Shown: positions 8,701-15,156, counted from the stretch's first letter. The stretch: 36,926 nt of DNA from an uncultured Oscillospiraceae bacterium (GCA_900541905.1 UQLQ01000018.1:1-36926); one strand, 5' to 3'. Numbers and translations are program-made. The notes: generated from the sequence alone by a model not told the origin.

Positions 8701-9550
8701 GGAAGATGCAACTTCACGTATATTTGGCGCACAGCCGGGAACCTACAGTTCAGGTATTAACTTAATGGTCTACGCCTCAGCATGGGAAAATCAAGATGAT
8801 ATTTCCGATTTATTTATGAATTTTAACGGCTACTCTTATGGAAGAAATCGGTTCGGAAAGCAATCGCCTATTGCGTTGGAATCCAGTTTAAAACATGTTG
8901 ACATTACTTATGACAAAGTAATGTCGGATGAACATGATTTGCTGGGATGTTGCTGTTATTTCGGTAATCATGGAGGAATGACAGCGGCAGCCAGAAAGTT
9001 ATCTCAAAAAGAAGTAAAAGCATATTACGGTGATTCCAGAGAAGTAACTAATATTGAAGTACGCACATTATCGGAAGAAATTAATCGTGTGGTAAAAAGT
9101 AAATTATTAAATCCAAAGTGGATAGAAGGACAAAAACAGCATGGCTACAAAGGTGCTGGAGATATCAGCAAACGTGTAGGTCGTGTGTACGGTTGGGAAG
9201 CAACAACAGAAGAGGTTGACGATTGGGTATTTGATGACATTACCAAAACGTTTATTGTAGATGAAAATAACCGTAAATTCTTTGAGGAAAATAATCCTTG
9301 GGCTTTGGAAGAAATGTCAAGGCGTTTGATAGAAGCGTATCAACGAGAATTATGGAATCCTGAAGAGGGATTAATTGTTGAGATTCAGGATACATACTTG
9401 GAACTGGAAAGCTTTTTGGAAGAAAGCATGGGAAATAACGCAGGAGATTTTCAGGGTGGTTCCATTGATGTGGTGAACTTAAATGATATTGAAGCTTATC
9501 GTCAAACAGCAGCAAAATTACATGCTGTGAAATATAATAAATTTGATTGA
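5732..9550 (+). CDS. CobN/ChlH-like large chelatase subunit
   Basis: 1272 residues, in the 1,200-1,400 range of CobN and BchH. Family hallmarks are HVGTHGNLEFLPGKG (H540, H544), then GTMPNLYIYNADNPPEGT, and in the C-terminal half GYSYGRNRFGK and GNHGGMTAA. This is the tetrapyrrole-binding and metal-transferring subunit of class I chelatases. Unusual features are a cysteine motif C498-x4-C503-x4-C508 just before the HxxxH region, and a Cys-Cys-Cys triplet at 1073-1075 directly before the conserved HGG. The start is ATG 5732 with AGGAGG overlapping the upstream stop. No corrin or chlorophyll genes are nearby. Its neighbours are a siderophore/heme-type importer, so it more likely removes or inserts a metal in an imported tetrapyrrole than serves B12 synthesis. 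CobN-like HmuS of Bacteroidota heme operons is the closest concept I know of. Confidence 0.92.
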   Translation: MKKIVTVLWHNSANRLNMLKPQTDKFVHLKVYSAAALSDGRQDLNNLYQDMKDADAFLFQVTSSDSAWAEIEEYAEKFQTPIIYVGGESAGKIKTKAQMKHSAICNRFYAYSGTDNMLNMLKYICSQVLHEKMDYQEPKLIPWEGIFHPDSEDIFQSTKDYFRWKAPTSKGTIALLVSRTAWLSGDIEVERTLIKYIEKSGYTALPIFSYAMADINLGAKGTSYAVETFCFDDHGQPIVDSVIRMTGFFLQDPNENTNANENSVMSRLNCPIVKPICSYSMTIDEWEKNEDGSVADIAWNIALPELEGVIEPIFIGAEEQEGEIELRKPLEKRCEKLVHRLSKWIAFRKKENKDKRVVFLLNNNPCTAAEASVGGGANLDTLESVVRILHAMKKHGYQVEHIPENGDELIQTIMEHKAISDFRWTTAKEIVHKGGVLCQVTKDMYMEWFKELPQKAQNSMIDAWGEPIGEAMVYQDTILVTGVSFQNALVCVQPKRGCVGAKCDGTVCKILHDPHVAPTHQYFASYRYFERVYQADVIIHVGTHGNLEFLPGKGVGLSDACFPDICIGTMPNLYIYNADNPPEGTIAKRRALATIIDHMQTTMTQSGLYDSLEELDQLLNQYDKVKLSDPSQAHLLEHFIIEQIQMNQMLAYINLEDYHSHMDYIVAECHKVLTMIKNTQIQNGMHVFGQLPQEEKRVDFLYSILRFEGMNTPSIRSDVSRLIGLELSALLERPEGFCARYNTDNGSILFDIERICKEIIRVFLQGETITSDIDLYGYSLQNPSGIDDINARFENVLDINRRIESSKEIEALLRAMDGNFIEAGLAGIITRGRDDVLPTGRNFYTLDPEKVPTKAAWEVGKRLADSVIQKYKEEEEAYPESVAIYWMTTDIMWADGEGMAQLLYLLGVEPIWMSNGKVKHFKIIDINDLGRPRIDITVKISGILRDNFQNCVCLLDDAIQAVSKLEEPPELNFVRKHALENQQTQPELSWEDATSRIFGAQPGTYSSGINLMVYASAWENQDDISDLFMNFNGYSYGRNRFGKQSPIALESSLKHVDITYDKVMSDEHDLLGCCCYFGNHGGMTAAARKLSQKEVKAYYGDSREVTNIEVRTLSEEINRVVKSKLLNPKWIEGQKQHGYKGAGDISKRVGRVYGWEATTEEVDDWVFDDITKTFIVDENNRKFFEENNPWALEEMSRRLIEAYQRELWNPEEGLIVEIQDTYLELESFLEESMGNNAGDFQGGSIDVVNLNDIEAYRQTAAKLHAVKYNKFD

Positions 9551-9564
9551 AAGAAGGCAGAAAA

Positions 9565-10644
9565 ATGAAAACAAAATTACTTTGCATGGTACTTTTAGCA
9601 ACAATGGCAGTCAGCTTAACCGCTTGCGGAACAAGCGGAGGAAGCAGTAATACTTCGGGAAAAATGAATGCTTCGTCCGTAGTGCAGTCAACAGGTATCA
9701 CTATTACAGATTCGGCCGGAAGAGAAGTAACGTTAGAAAAACCTTTGGAAACAGTGGTAACTTTTAATTCGAGCTTATATGACACTTTGGTATCTTTTGG
9801 TGCAGCCGATACTGTTATTGGTGTGGGTGATTCTATTAAAAAAGCCATTGCAGATGGCGTTCCAAGTGTAGGAGCGTGGAATGATCCAAACATAGAAAAA
9901 ATTCTTGAATTAAAACCGGATGCAGTACTTACTTATAAAAGTTATATGACAGATGAAAATGAAAAAATGCTGGAAGATGCCGGTATCAAATGTATTTACT
10001 TGGAATTATCAAAAGCTGATCAGGTAACAAATGAAATGGACTCCTTAGGTAAAATTTTTGGAGAAGAAGAACAAGCACAAAAATATGTAGACTTTTGCAA
10101 TAAATATAATTCTTTAATAAATGAAAGGTTGAAAGATATAAAAGAGGAAGACAGAGTAAAAGTATATTACGAAGGTTATACGGATTATAAGAGTGCAAAC
10201 AGCACAACAGGCGGACATCAATTGGTAACATCAGCCGGAGGCATTAATATTGCGGCAGATGAAACCACTGAATATCCTGAAATCAGCGATGAATGGGTAT
10301 TGGAACAAAATCCTCAGGCAGTTGTAAAATTAGTAAGCAACACCAAAAATATTTTAGGACCTGATGTGACGGATACATCGAAAGCAGAAGAAGTATATAA
10401 TAATTTAACTTCACGTCCGGGTTGGTCTGAAATGCAGGCAGTAAAAGACGGAAAGGTAATTATCTTGGCTTCAGAAATAGGCACTACTGCTACAGGCAGC
10501 GTAATTGGTTCCTTATATTTAGCCAAAGAATTTTATCCTGAACAATTTAAAGATGTTGATTTGACCAAAGTGCATGAGGAATTTCAAGAGACTTTGTTTA
10601 ACAGTGAGTTAACAGGAATTTATGCTTATCCTGAAGTGAACTAA
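9565..10644 (+). CDS. Substrate-binding lipoprotein of a Fe/heme/cobalamin-type ABC importer
   Basis: About 359 residues. A signal peptide ends in the lipobox LTAC, so Cys after residue 20 should be lipidated, followed by a Ser/Gly/Asn-rich tether. The body matches the FecB/FepB/BtuF fold: an early ITDSAGREVTLEKP segment, then VGAWNDPNIEKILELKPDAV in the first lobe, a long linking helix and a second lobe. An in-frame TTG at 9547 overlaps the upstream gene, but ATG 9565 is better placed behind AAGAAGG and gives a proper signal peptide. It captures the ligand outside the membrane for the permease and ATPase that follow. The ligand (iron-siderophore, heme, corrinoid) cannot be told from sequence. 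Confidence 0.93.
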   Translation: MKTKLLCMVLLATMAVSLTACGTSGGSSNTSGKMNASSVVQSTGITITDSAGREVTLEKPLETVVTFNSSLYDTLVSFGAADTVIGVGDSIKKAIADGVPSVGAWNDPNIEKILELKPDAVLTYKSYMTDENEKMLEDAGIKCIYLELSKADQVTNEMDSLGKIFGEEEQAQKYVDFCNKYNSLINERLKDIKEEDRVKVYYEGYTDYKSANSTTGGHQLVTSAGGINIAADETTEYPEISDEWVLEQNPQAVVKLVSNTKNILGPDVTDTSKAEEVYNNLTSRPGWSEMQAVKDGKVIILASEIGTTATGSVIGSLYLAKEFYPEQFKDVDLTKVHEEFQETLFNSELTGIYAYPEVN

Positions 10645-10686
10645 GACTGTAACATGTATTGAAAAGAATTGTGGTGTATGTTGTAT

Positions 10687-11772
10687 ATGAATAAAACTTC
10701 TGCTGCCATTGATGCTTCTGAACTAAAAGAAATAAAAATAGAGTATTCCAAAGGAAAAAAGAAAAAAATTATTTTAATCGTTTCTTTGAGTGCTGCATTG
10801 TTTATTGCTTCGATTGTGGCAATTATTCTGGGTGCTTCTTCTGTAAATTTTAATACAGTATTTCAAGTGTTTGGAGATTTATTTGTCCATAATGACGCGA
10901 TTACCGAAACACAGAGACAAATTGTATTGGGGATTCGTTTGCCTCGTGTTTTAGCTGCTATTTTAGCGGGCATTGCATTGTCTAATGCAGGGTTACTAAT
11001 GCAAGGTGTATTCCAAAATCCGCTGGTAAGCCCATATACATTGGGGGTTTCAAACGGAGCATCCTTCGGCGCTGCTTTGGCAATCGTATTTAGTTCTCAT
11101 TTTGCTTTTTTGAATTTGGGTACTTATTTACTGCCTGTATTCGCCTTTATCAGTTCTGTTTTAACTATGATTTTGGTATACGGTATTGCCAAAATTGCAA
11201 AAAATTCCTCTAAAACTCTTATTTTGTCAGGTGTTGCTGTAGGATATTTGTTTTCAGCATTGGTTTCTTTATTAAAATATGTAAGTGATACAAAAGAATT
11301 ACCGGAATTGGTTTTTTGGACGATGGGCGGTTTTTCAGGTATCAATTGGACTGCGATTGCGATTATGGCAGGGGCATGTCTGATTAGCTTTATTATTATG
11401 ATGTATTTTTCTTGGGATTTAAATGTTATGACAGCCGGAGAGGAATCTGCAATTAGCCTGGGTGTCAATTATAAAAAAATACGTATGATTGCATTTGTAT
11501 TATCTACATTGTTAACTGCCGTAGCAGTATCATTTACAGGGGTTATCGGTTTTGTCGGTCTGATAGCTCCCCATATTACCCGTATGATAGTAGGCAGCGA
11601 TTACAGATATATGATTCCTGTATCTTCGCTGGTAGGTGCTCTTTTATTGTTACTGTCCGATACGGTAGGAAGAAATATGATAGCGCCGACGCAATTACCA
11701 GTGGGAATTATTACTTCCGTGATAGGTGTACCGTTTTTCCTCTATTTAATCATTAGAAAACGGGGGAGATAG
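10687..11772 (+). CDS. FecCD/BtuC-type ABC importer permease
   Basis: About 361 residues with a charged Lys-rich cytoplasmic N-terminus and roughly nine to ten hydrophobic segments. Family motifs include GIRLPRVLAAILAGIALSNAG, NPLVSPYTLGVSNGASFGA and the ATPase-contacting loop GFVGLIAPHITRM, as in FecCD, FhuB and BtuC. Candidate starts are TTG 10669, ATG 10678 and ATG 10687. The GTGGTG sequence at 10671-10676 places ATG 10687 at the best distance, although this is not decisive. The ATPase gene starts two bases after the stop. It likely works as a homodimer with the neighbouring lipoprotein and ATPase to import a metal complex. Confidence 0.94.
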   Translation: MNKTSAAIDASELKEIKIEYSKGKKKKIILIVSLSAALFIASIVAIILGASSVNFNTVFQVFGDLFVHNDAITETQRQIVLGIRLPRVLAAILAGIALSNAGLLMQGVFQNPLVSPYTLGVSNGASFGAALAIVFSSHFAFLNLGTYLLPVFAFISSVLTMILVYGIAKIAKNSSKTLILSGVAVGYLFSALVSLLKYVSDTKELPELVFWTMGGFSGINWTAIAIMAGACLISFIIMMYFSWDLNVMTAGEESAISLGVNYKKIRMIAFVLSTLLTAVAVSFTGVIGFVGLIAPHITRMIVGSDYRYMIPVSSLVGALLLLLSDTVGRNMIAPTQLPVGIITSVIGVPFFLYLIIRKRGR

Positions 11773-11773
11773 T

Positions 11774-12526
11774 ATGCGTTTGGATGTTAAAAATTTAGAT
11801 TTCGGATATGTAAAAAAAGTACAGATACTACATAATATTAATTTTTCGGCAGAAAGCGGACAACTGGTTTCTTTGATAGGACCTAACGGCTCAGGAAAAA
11901 CGACGATCATAAAATGCATCAATCAGATATTGTCGCCTCAGTCAGGACAAATTTTTTTGGATGGTACCAACATTCATACCATGCGCACAATGGAGTTGGC
12001 AAAAAAAGTAGGTTATGTTCCTCAGATGACAAAAAATTTTATGGGAGGGACCGTCTTAGATGCAGTGCTGATGGGCAGAAGACCTTACATCAAATGGAAA
12101 ATTACAGATTATGATGTTACATTGGTTTTAGAGATTTTGAAAAAGCTGGAAATTAACCATTTGGCACATAAAGAATATGAATCGTTATCGGGTGGTCAAA
12201 AACAAAAAGTATTGATTGCAAGAGCTTTGGCACAAGATCCCGATGTATACTTGTTTGACGAACCAACCAGTTTTTTGGACATTAAAAATCAGCTTGAGAT
12301 TATGAACATGGCAAAAGAGTTAGTGCATCAGCATCACAAACTGGTGATTATGGTTGTCCACGATTTAACTATGGCATTAAGGTATTCCGATTATGTTTTA
12401 TTGCTGGAAAAAGGCTCTGTAATATCTCAGGGAGTGTCTCACCAGGTTTTAAATCCTGAAAATATATTCAACGTATACGGCGTAAATGTTAATATATTGG
12501 AAGGAAATTATGTTGCTCCTATTTAG
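11774..12526 (+). CDS. FecE/BtuD-type ABC importer ATP-binding protein
   Basis: 250 residues. Walker A GPNGSGKTT, Q-loop region YVPQ, signature LSGGQKQK, Walker B DVYLFDEPTSFLD and H-loop VVHDLTMAL are all present. This is the standard ATPase of iron-siderophore, heme and B12 importers. The ATG follows GGGGGAGA at the end of the permease gene. It is the last gene of the cluster. No hairpin with a T run follows directly, and the first convincing one is the palindrome at 12853-12890, about 330 bases on. Confidence 0.95.
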   Translation: MRLDVKNLDFGYVKKVQILHNINFSAESGQLVSLIGPNGSGKTTIIKCINQILSPQSGQIFLDGTNIHTMRTMELAKKVGYVPQMTKNFMGGTVLDAVLMGRRPYIKWKITDYDVTLVLEILKKLEINHLAHKEYESLSGGQKQKVLIARALAQDPDVYLFDEPTSFLDIKNQLEIMNMAKELVHQHHKLVIMVVHDLTMALRYSDYVLLLEKGSVISQGVSHQVLNPENIFNVYGVNVNILEGNYVAPI

Positions 12527-12852
12527 AAAAAACTTTCTATTACTTTATCTCATTGTTTCTAAAATTCATATATTACTATTGTAAAATAATCTGTTTCATC
12601 CTATTGCTCTGTTCAGATATATTTCACTTATATATTGTCTTAAGTTATTGCAATTGTTAAAACGTTATAGAGGTAATGTTAATGTTTCTATAATGTAATT
12701 TTCTTAGTATTTGTTAGGTAGGAACGTTATCATATTTAGAGAGGGATATTGAGTTAAATTGAATATAGAATGTGGTTTATATCAGCTTTTCCCCAAATAT
12801 AAGTCAGTGTGATTATAATATAGTTTTTCGCATTTATTTATGTCTCAGATAT

Positions 12853-12890
12853 AAAATATCCATGGTAACATGTTACCATGGATATTTTTT
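12853..12890 (+). terminator. 36-bp perfect palindrome, likely terminator of the importer operon
   Basis: 12853-12870 is the exact reverse complement of 12871-12888 (18-bp arms, no spacer), centred on ACATGT and ending in a run of six T residues (12885-12890). It would terminate plus-strand transcripts from the cluster. It could also act, less well, on the minus strand. A perfect unspaced palindrome is also compatible with a protein-binding site. Confidence 0.6.
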
Positions 12891-12921
12891 GTTTCCGACA
12901 TTAGATAAAACATAACAATAT

Positions 12922-13098
12922 TTATTTGTCCGGAAAGTAATCTAATGGATTATATCTTGTATTGTATTTCACAATGATATAACTTTGCAACGGTGGAATA
13001 TGATGATCTAACAAAGGTATTTTCATTATTAAGTCATCTTCTAATTCCTTGCTATCCTGAATCACTCCAAAACATCCCGAAGAGGACAAAAAGGGATA
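12922..13098 (-). pseudogene. 58-codon open frame without start, probable 3' gene remnant
   Basis: On the minus strand an open frame runs from just after a TAA (13099-13101) to a TAA at 12922-12924. The translation looks protein-like, for example GCFGVIQDSKELEDD, then KIPLLDHHIPPLQSY and a C-terminus NPLDYFPDK, with varied, non-repetitive residue use. There is no ATG near its beginning (the first GTG is at codon 12 and the first ATG at codon 25) and no ribosome binding site. I read it as the C-terminal remnant of a lost gene. I do not recognise the family. Confidence 0.4.
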
Positions 13099-13345
13099 TT
13101 AGAGGAGAATAGAAAAAGAGAACAAAAAGTGAAGCGACCTGAGAGTTTTTTATTAGAAAGGCGAGAGAAAAAGTATAATATGGATTACAATAGAAAGAGA
13201 ATGATTTCTGTTATCACACTAATTGTAATTTGAAATACATAATGCGGAGGAAAATATTATGTATCCAATCGAATCTACTTTTGGGAATAAATAATTGGTA
13301 AATTAAGAATTCCTCTGTTGTGTATAATTTTACAAATGGTCTTTA

Positions 13346-13374
13346 TTGACAATCAGTGTTATTTATGATACCAT
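13346..13374 (+). promoter_or_regulatory. Putative promoter of the CAT-anticodon tRNA gene
   Basis: -35 TTGACA (13346-13351), a 17-bp spacer and -10 TACCAT (13369-13374), about 60 bases upstream of the tRNA. The spacer and -10 are embedded in the perfect inverted repeat 13354-13385. Confidence 0.6.
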
Positions 13375-13385
13375 AAATAACACTG
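13354..13385. repeat. Perfect 14-bp inverted repeat overlapping the tRNA promoter
   Basis: CAGTGTTATTTATG (13354-13367) and CATAAATAACACTG (13372-13385) are exact reverse complements around a four-base centre, ATAC. The repeat fills the promoter spacer, covers the -10 box and reaches the start region. It could be an operator or a transcript-start hairpin. Confidence 0.7.
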
Positions 13386-13432
13386 AGTTTGTATGCTTGT
13401 CTAGTAATGTAATTCTATTATCCTTTTCATAA

Positions 13433-13509
13433 GGGCCATTAGCTCAGTTGGTCAGAGCAACCGGCTCATAACCGGTCGGTCCCGGGTTCGAATCCCTGAT
13501 GGCCCACCA
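13433..13509 (+). tRNA. tRNA with CAT anticodon (tRNA-Ile2 or elongator tRNA-Met)
   Basis: A full cloverleaf is present: acceptor GGGCCAT pairing with ATGGCCC, D arm TAGCTCAGTTGGTCAGAGCA, anticodon stem ACCGG/CCGGT with loop CTCATAA, T arm GGGTTCGAATCCC, and an encoded CCA. It does not have the C1-A72 look of an initiator tRNA. The acceptor pairs C4-G69 and C5-G68 match determinants reported for TilS recognition of tRNA-Ile2 in E. coli, and tilS is present at 24071-25456. I therefore lean to tRNA-Ile (lysidine-modified CAT), but elongator tRNA-Met cannot be excluded by eye. Confidence 0.93.
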
Positions 13510-13518
13510 TATTTATTT

Positions 13519-13559
13519 AGTCTGTATTTTTGCATATTGTGCAATAATACAGACTTTTT
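13519..13559 (+). terminator. Terminator after the CAT tRNA
   Basis: AGTCTGTATT and AATACAGACT form the outer stem (13519-13528 with 13546-13555), with TTGCA/TGCAA continuing it inside. A T run follows. It begins ten bases after the tRNA end. Confidence 0.85.
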
Positions 13560-13594
13560 ATTTTATAAGTAATATGTAATTCGTTTCCTTATAT

Positions 13595-13632
13595 AAAAAC
13601 ATTGCTGTTATGTAAGAAACAGCAATGTTTTT
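13595..13632. terminator. Second, bidirectional-looking terminator hairpin
   Basis: AAAAACATTGCTGTT (13595-13609) pairs with AACAGCAATGTTTTT (13618-13632) around a short loop. The flanking A and T runs make it terminator-like on both strands. It lies between the tRNA and the LytTR promoter and may back up the first terminator. Confidence 0.7.
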
Positions 13633-13672
13633 GTATTTTAACCTCTAAATCCTGCCACTTACCGTTTTGCTA

Positions 13673-13701
13673 CTGACAAAGTACCTCCCAACTTTTATAA
13701 T
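13673..13701 (+). promoter_or_regulatory. Putative promoter of the LytTR operon
   Basis: -35 CTGACA (13673-13678), a 17-bp spacer and -10 TATAAT (13696-13701), about 30 bases before the TTG start. An ACCGTTTTG sequence just upstream (13661-13669) resembles one half of a LytTR-type direct-repeat site. A matching second copy was not convincing. Confidence 0.7.
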
Positions 13702-13732
13702 ATAAATATCAATAAAACAAGGAGGAGATATA

Positions 13733-14167
13733 TTGAGAGTTGATATCGAAATTTCATCTGAAGTACAACAGCCGTACGCGATAATATATACTGCTGAAGT
13801 TACAAAAGAAATTCAAGACGCGGTGATTGCTTTGGAAGGCAATTATCATGTAATTACGGCCTCGGATCATGATAAAATAGTTATTTTAAATCCAGATGAG
13901 ATTTATATGGCACGAGTTGAAAACGAACAAGTAGTTTTCTATGGGGAGAAGAGACAATATTTATCTAATAAAAGATTATATCAGGTTGCAGCTCAGCTTG
14001 GAAAAGATTTTATACAAATATCAAGATTTACAATTATCAACTTAAAGTGTATAGACAGTGTTAGACCATGTTTTAATGGTTTGATGCAGATATTTCTAAA
14101 AAATGGAGCAACAGACTATATTTCCAGAAAGTACTTGCCGAGCTTTAAAGAATATTTAGGTTTATAG
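13733..14167 (+). CDS. LytTR-family DNA-binding regulator
   Basis: 144 residues. The C-terminal 95 residues have the LytTR pattern: an early strand DKIVILNPDEIYMARVENEQV, a central RLYQVAAQLGKDFIQISRFTIINL and a C-terminal strand pair ending ISRKYLPSFKEYL. There is no receiver domain, so it is a stand-alone LytTR protein rather than a response regulator. The start is TTG 13733 behind AAGGAGGA seven bases upstream. The next gene, ten bases downstream, is a DUF3021-like membrane protein. LytTR plus small membrane partner pairs are known in Firmicutes, for example HdrR/HdrM and BrsR/BrsM in streptococci, where the membrane protein restrains the regulator. Autoregulation is likely but not shown. 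Confidence 0.9.
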   Translation: MRVDIEISSEVQQPYAIIYTAEVTKEIQDAVIALEGNYHVITASDHDKIVILNPDEIYMARVENEQVVFYGEKRQYLSNKRLYQVAAQLGKDFIQISRFTIINLKCIDSVRPCFNGLMQIFLKNGATDYISRKYLPSFKEYLGL

Positions 14168-14177
14168 GAGGTTTACG

Positions 14178-14606
14178 ATGAAAAGAATTATACTCTATAT
14201 TTTACGTGGAATTGGGCTGGGATGCGTATTCTTTACATTAAGTGGTATTATATTCGATATTATTTTTAAAGGAAGTTTTTTGTTGGATCATTGGTATTAT
14301 ACAAAAATGGCAATAGGTTCTATGGTAACAGGAATTGCCTTTTATGTACCGGCATTGGTATATCAGAATGAAAAACTTTCTAAAGGGTTACAAGTGCTCA
14401 TCCATATGGGAATTGGATTGGTAACATATATTAGTATTGGATTTTATGTTGGCTGGATTCCTTTGCAAGCAGGAGCATGGGTTATTGCAGGAACTATCGT
14501 AAGTGCTGTGGTAGTATCTTTTCTTATTTGGTTTGGATTTTATTTGTATTATAGGCTAGAAGCAAAACGTATTAATGCAAAGCTCAAAGAAAAACAAGGA
14601 ATTTAA
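14178..14606 (+). CDS. DUF3021-like membrane protein, probable LytTR partner
   Basis: 142 residues with four hydrophobic segments at about 8-30, 42-62, 72-92 and 98-124, and a basic C-terminal tail rich in Lys and Arg. Size, topology and position directly after a LytTR gene fit the DUF3021 family. The start is ATG 14178 behind AGGAGG. It probably inhibits or senses on behalf of the LytTR regulator at the membrane. That role is inferred from characterised streptococcal pairs, not from catalytic motifs. Confidence 0.82.
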   Translation: MKRIILYILRGIGLGCVFFTLSGIIFDIIFKGSFLLDHWYYTKMAIGSMVTGIAFYVPALVYQNEKLSKGLQVLIHMGIGLVTYISIGFYVGWIPLQAGAWVIAGTIVSAVVVSFLIWFGFYLYYRLEAKRINAKLKEKQGI

Positions 14607-14674
14607 TTTATAGGCAATACTGTATTTTTTCATTTGTTATGCTATTCCAAGAATATTTGAGAGGTGATTTTGAG

Positions 14675-14836
14675 ATGTATAAAACAGTCGTAATCGAGTA
14701 TACTCCGGCAGCAGATTCAATGGCTGAAAAAATAGAGGATAAATCAAATGAAATGCTGAGCAAAGGATTTGAATTGATAACAATGACAATTACAGGAAGT
14801 GCTAAGGCAATATTGGTATTTAAAACGAAAACGTAA
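14675..14836 (+). CDS. Small DUF4177-like protein
   Basis: 53 residues with a strand-helix-strand pattern: KTVVIEYTP, then a charged helix SMAEKIEDKSNEMLSKG, then FELITMTI and ILVFKTK. This resembles the small DUF4177 family of unknown function. The ATG at 14675 has GAGAGGTGAT (14659-14668) in front. An upstream in-frame ATG at 14639 lacks a ribosome binding site and was not used. It lies 68 bases after the DUF3021-like gene with no terminator between, so it is probably cotranscribed with the LytTR pair. Confidence 0.7.
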   Translation: MYKTVVIEYTPAADSMAEKIEDKSNEMLSKGFELITMTITGSAKAILVFKTKT

Positions 14837-14949
14837 TTTGAAGCTAAATAAAGTAAGATAATTTTCTATTTAAATACATGTACTATCATGATTTTTAATA
14901 TTGATATTAGAGTAAATTATCCTGTTTTTATTACTTTTATATTGTAAAA

Positions 14950-14987
14950 ACAAAAAGACCAAATCTTACGATTTGGTTTCTTTTTGT
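14950..14987 (+). terminator. Terminator after the LytTR operon
   Basis: ACAAAAAGACCAAATC (14950-14965) pairs with GATTTGGTTTCTTTTTGT (14970-14987) around TTAC, with a two-base bulge. The descending arm is T-rich. Confidence 0.75.
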
Positions 14988-15156
14988 ACTTGAAAGTATT
15001 TGATTGATTGAGGGTAGAGAAATAATCTTGAAATAGTAGCGACTCTATCTCTTGATTACAATTATATTATAACAGTTTTTTGATTCAGGTTGTGAATCAA
15101 TTGTAAATAGATTAATATTGTTTTGTAAATAAATTTTCATTTCTTTTTGAACGCGC

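Larger units (their letters stand above)
12527..13432. other. Gene-poor 0.9-kb stretch with palindromes and probable remnants
   Basis: This A+T-rich stretch separates the importer ATPase from the CAT-anticodon tRNA. It holds the palindrome at 12853-12890, a start-less 58-codon frame on the minus strand (12922-13098) and the tRNA promoter region (13346-13385). Two tiny plus-strand frames are also present. One has 17 codons, beginning with ATG near 13180, with a basic then hydrophobic profile. The other has 11 codons, beginning ATGTATCC near 13260 behind GGAGG. The second has a good ribosome binding site but no recognisable product. The overall look is of decayed genes. Nothing else was found in 12527-12850. 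Confidence 0.5.

Noticed and set aside
5732..9550. Calling the large subunit a cobaltochelatase for B12 synthesis (cobN)
   Set aside because: The family match is real, but no cob/cbi genes are nearby and the neighbours are a metal-complex importer and an exporter. The specific symbol was therefore withheld.
9252..9893. 213-codon minus-strand frame across the end of the chelatase gene
   Set aside because: It crosses two well-supported plus-strand genes, has no start signals, and its translation shows no domain.
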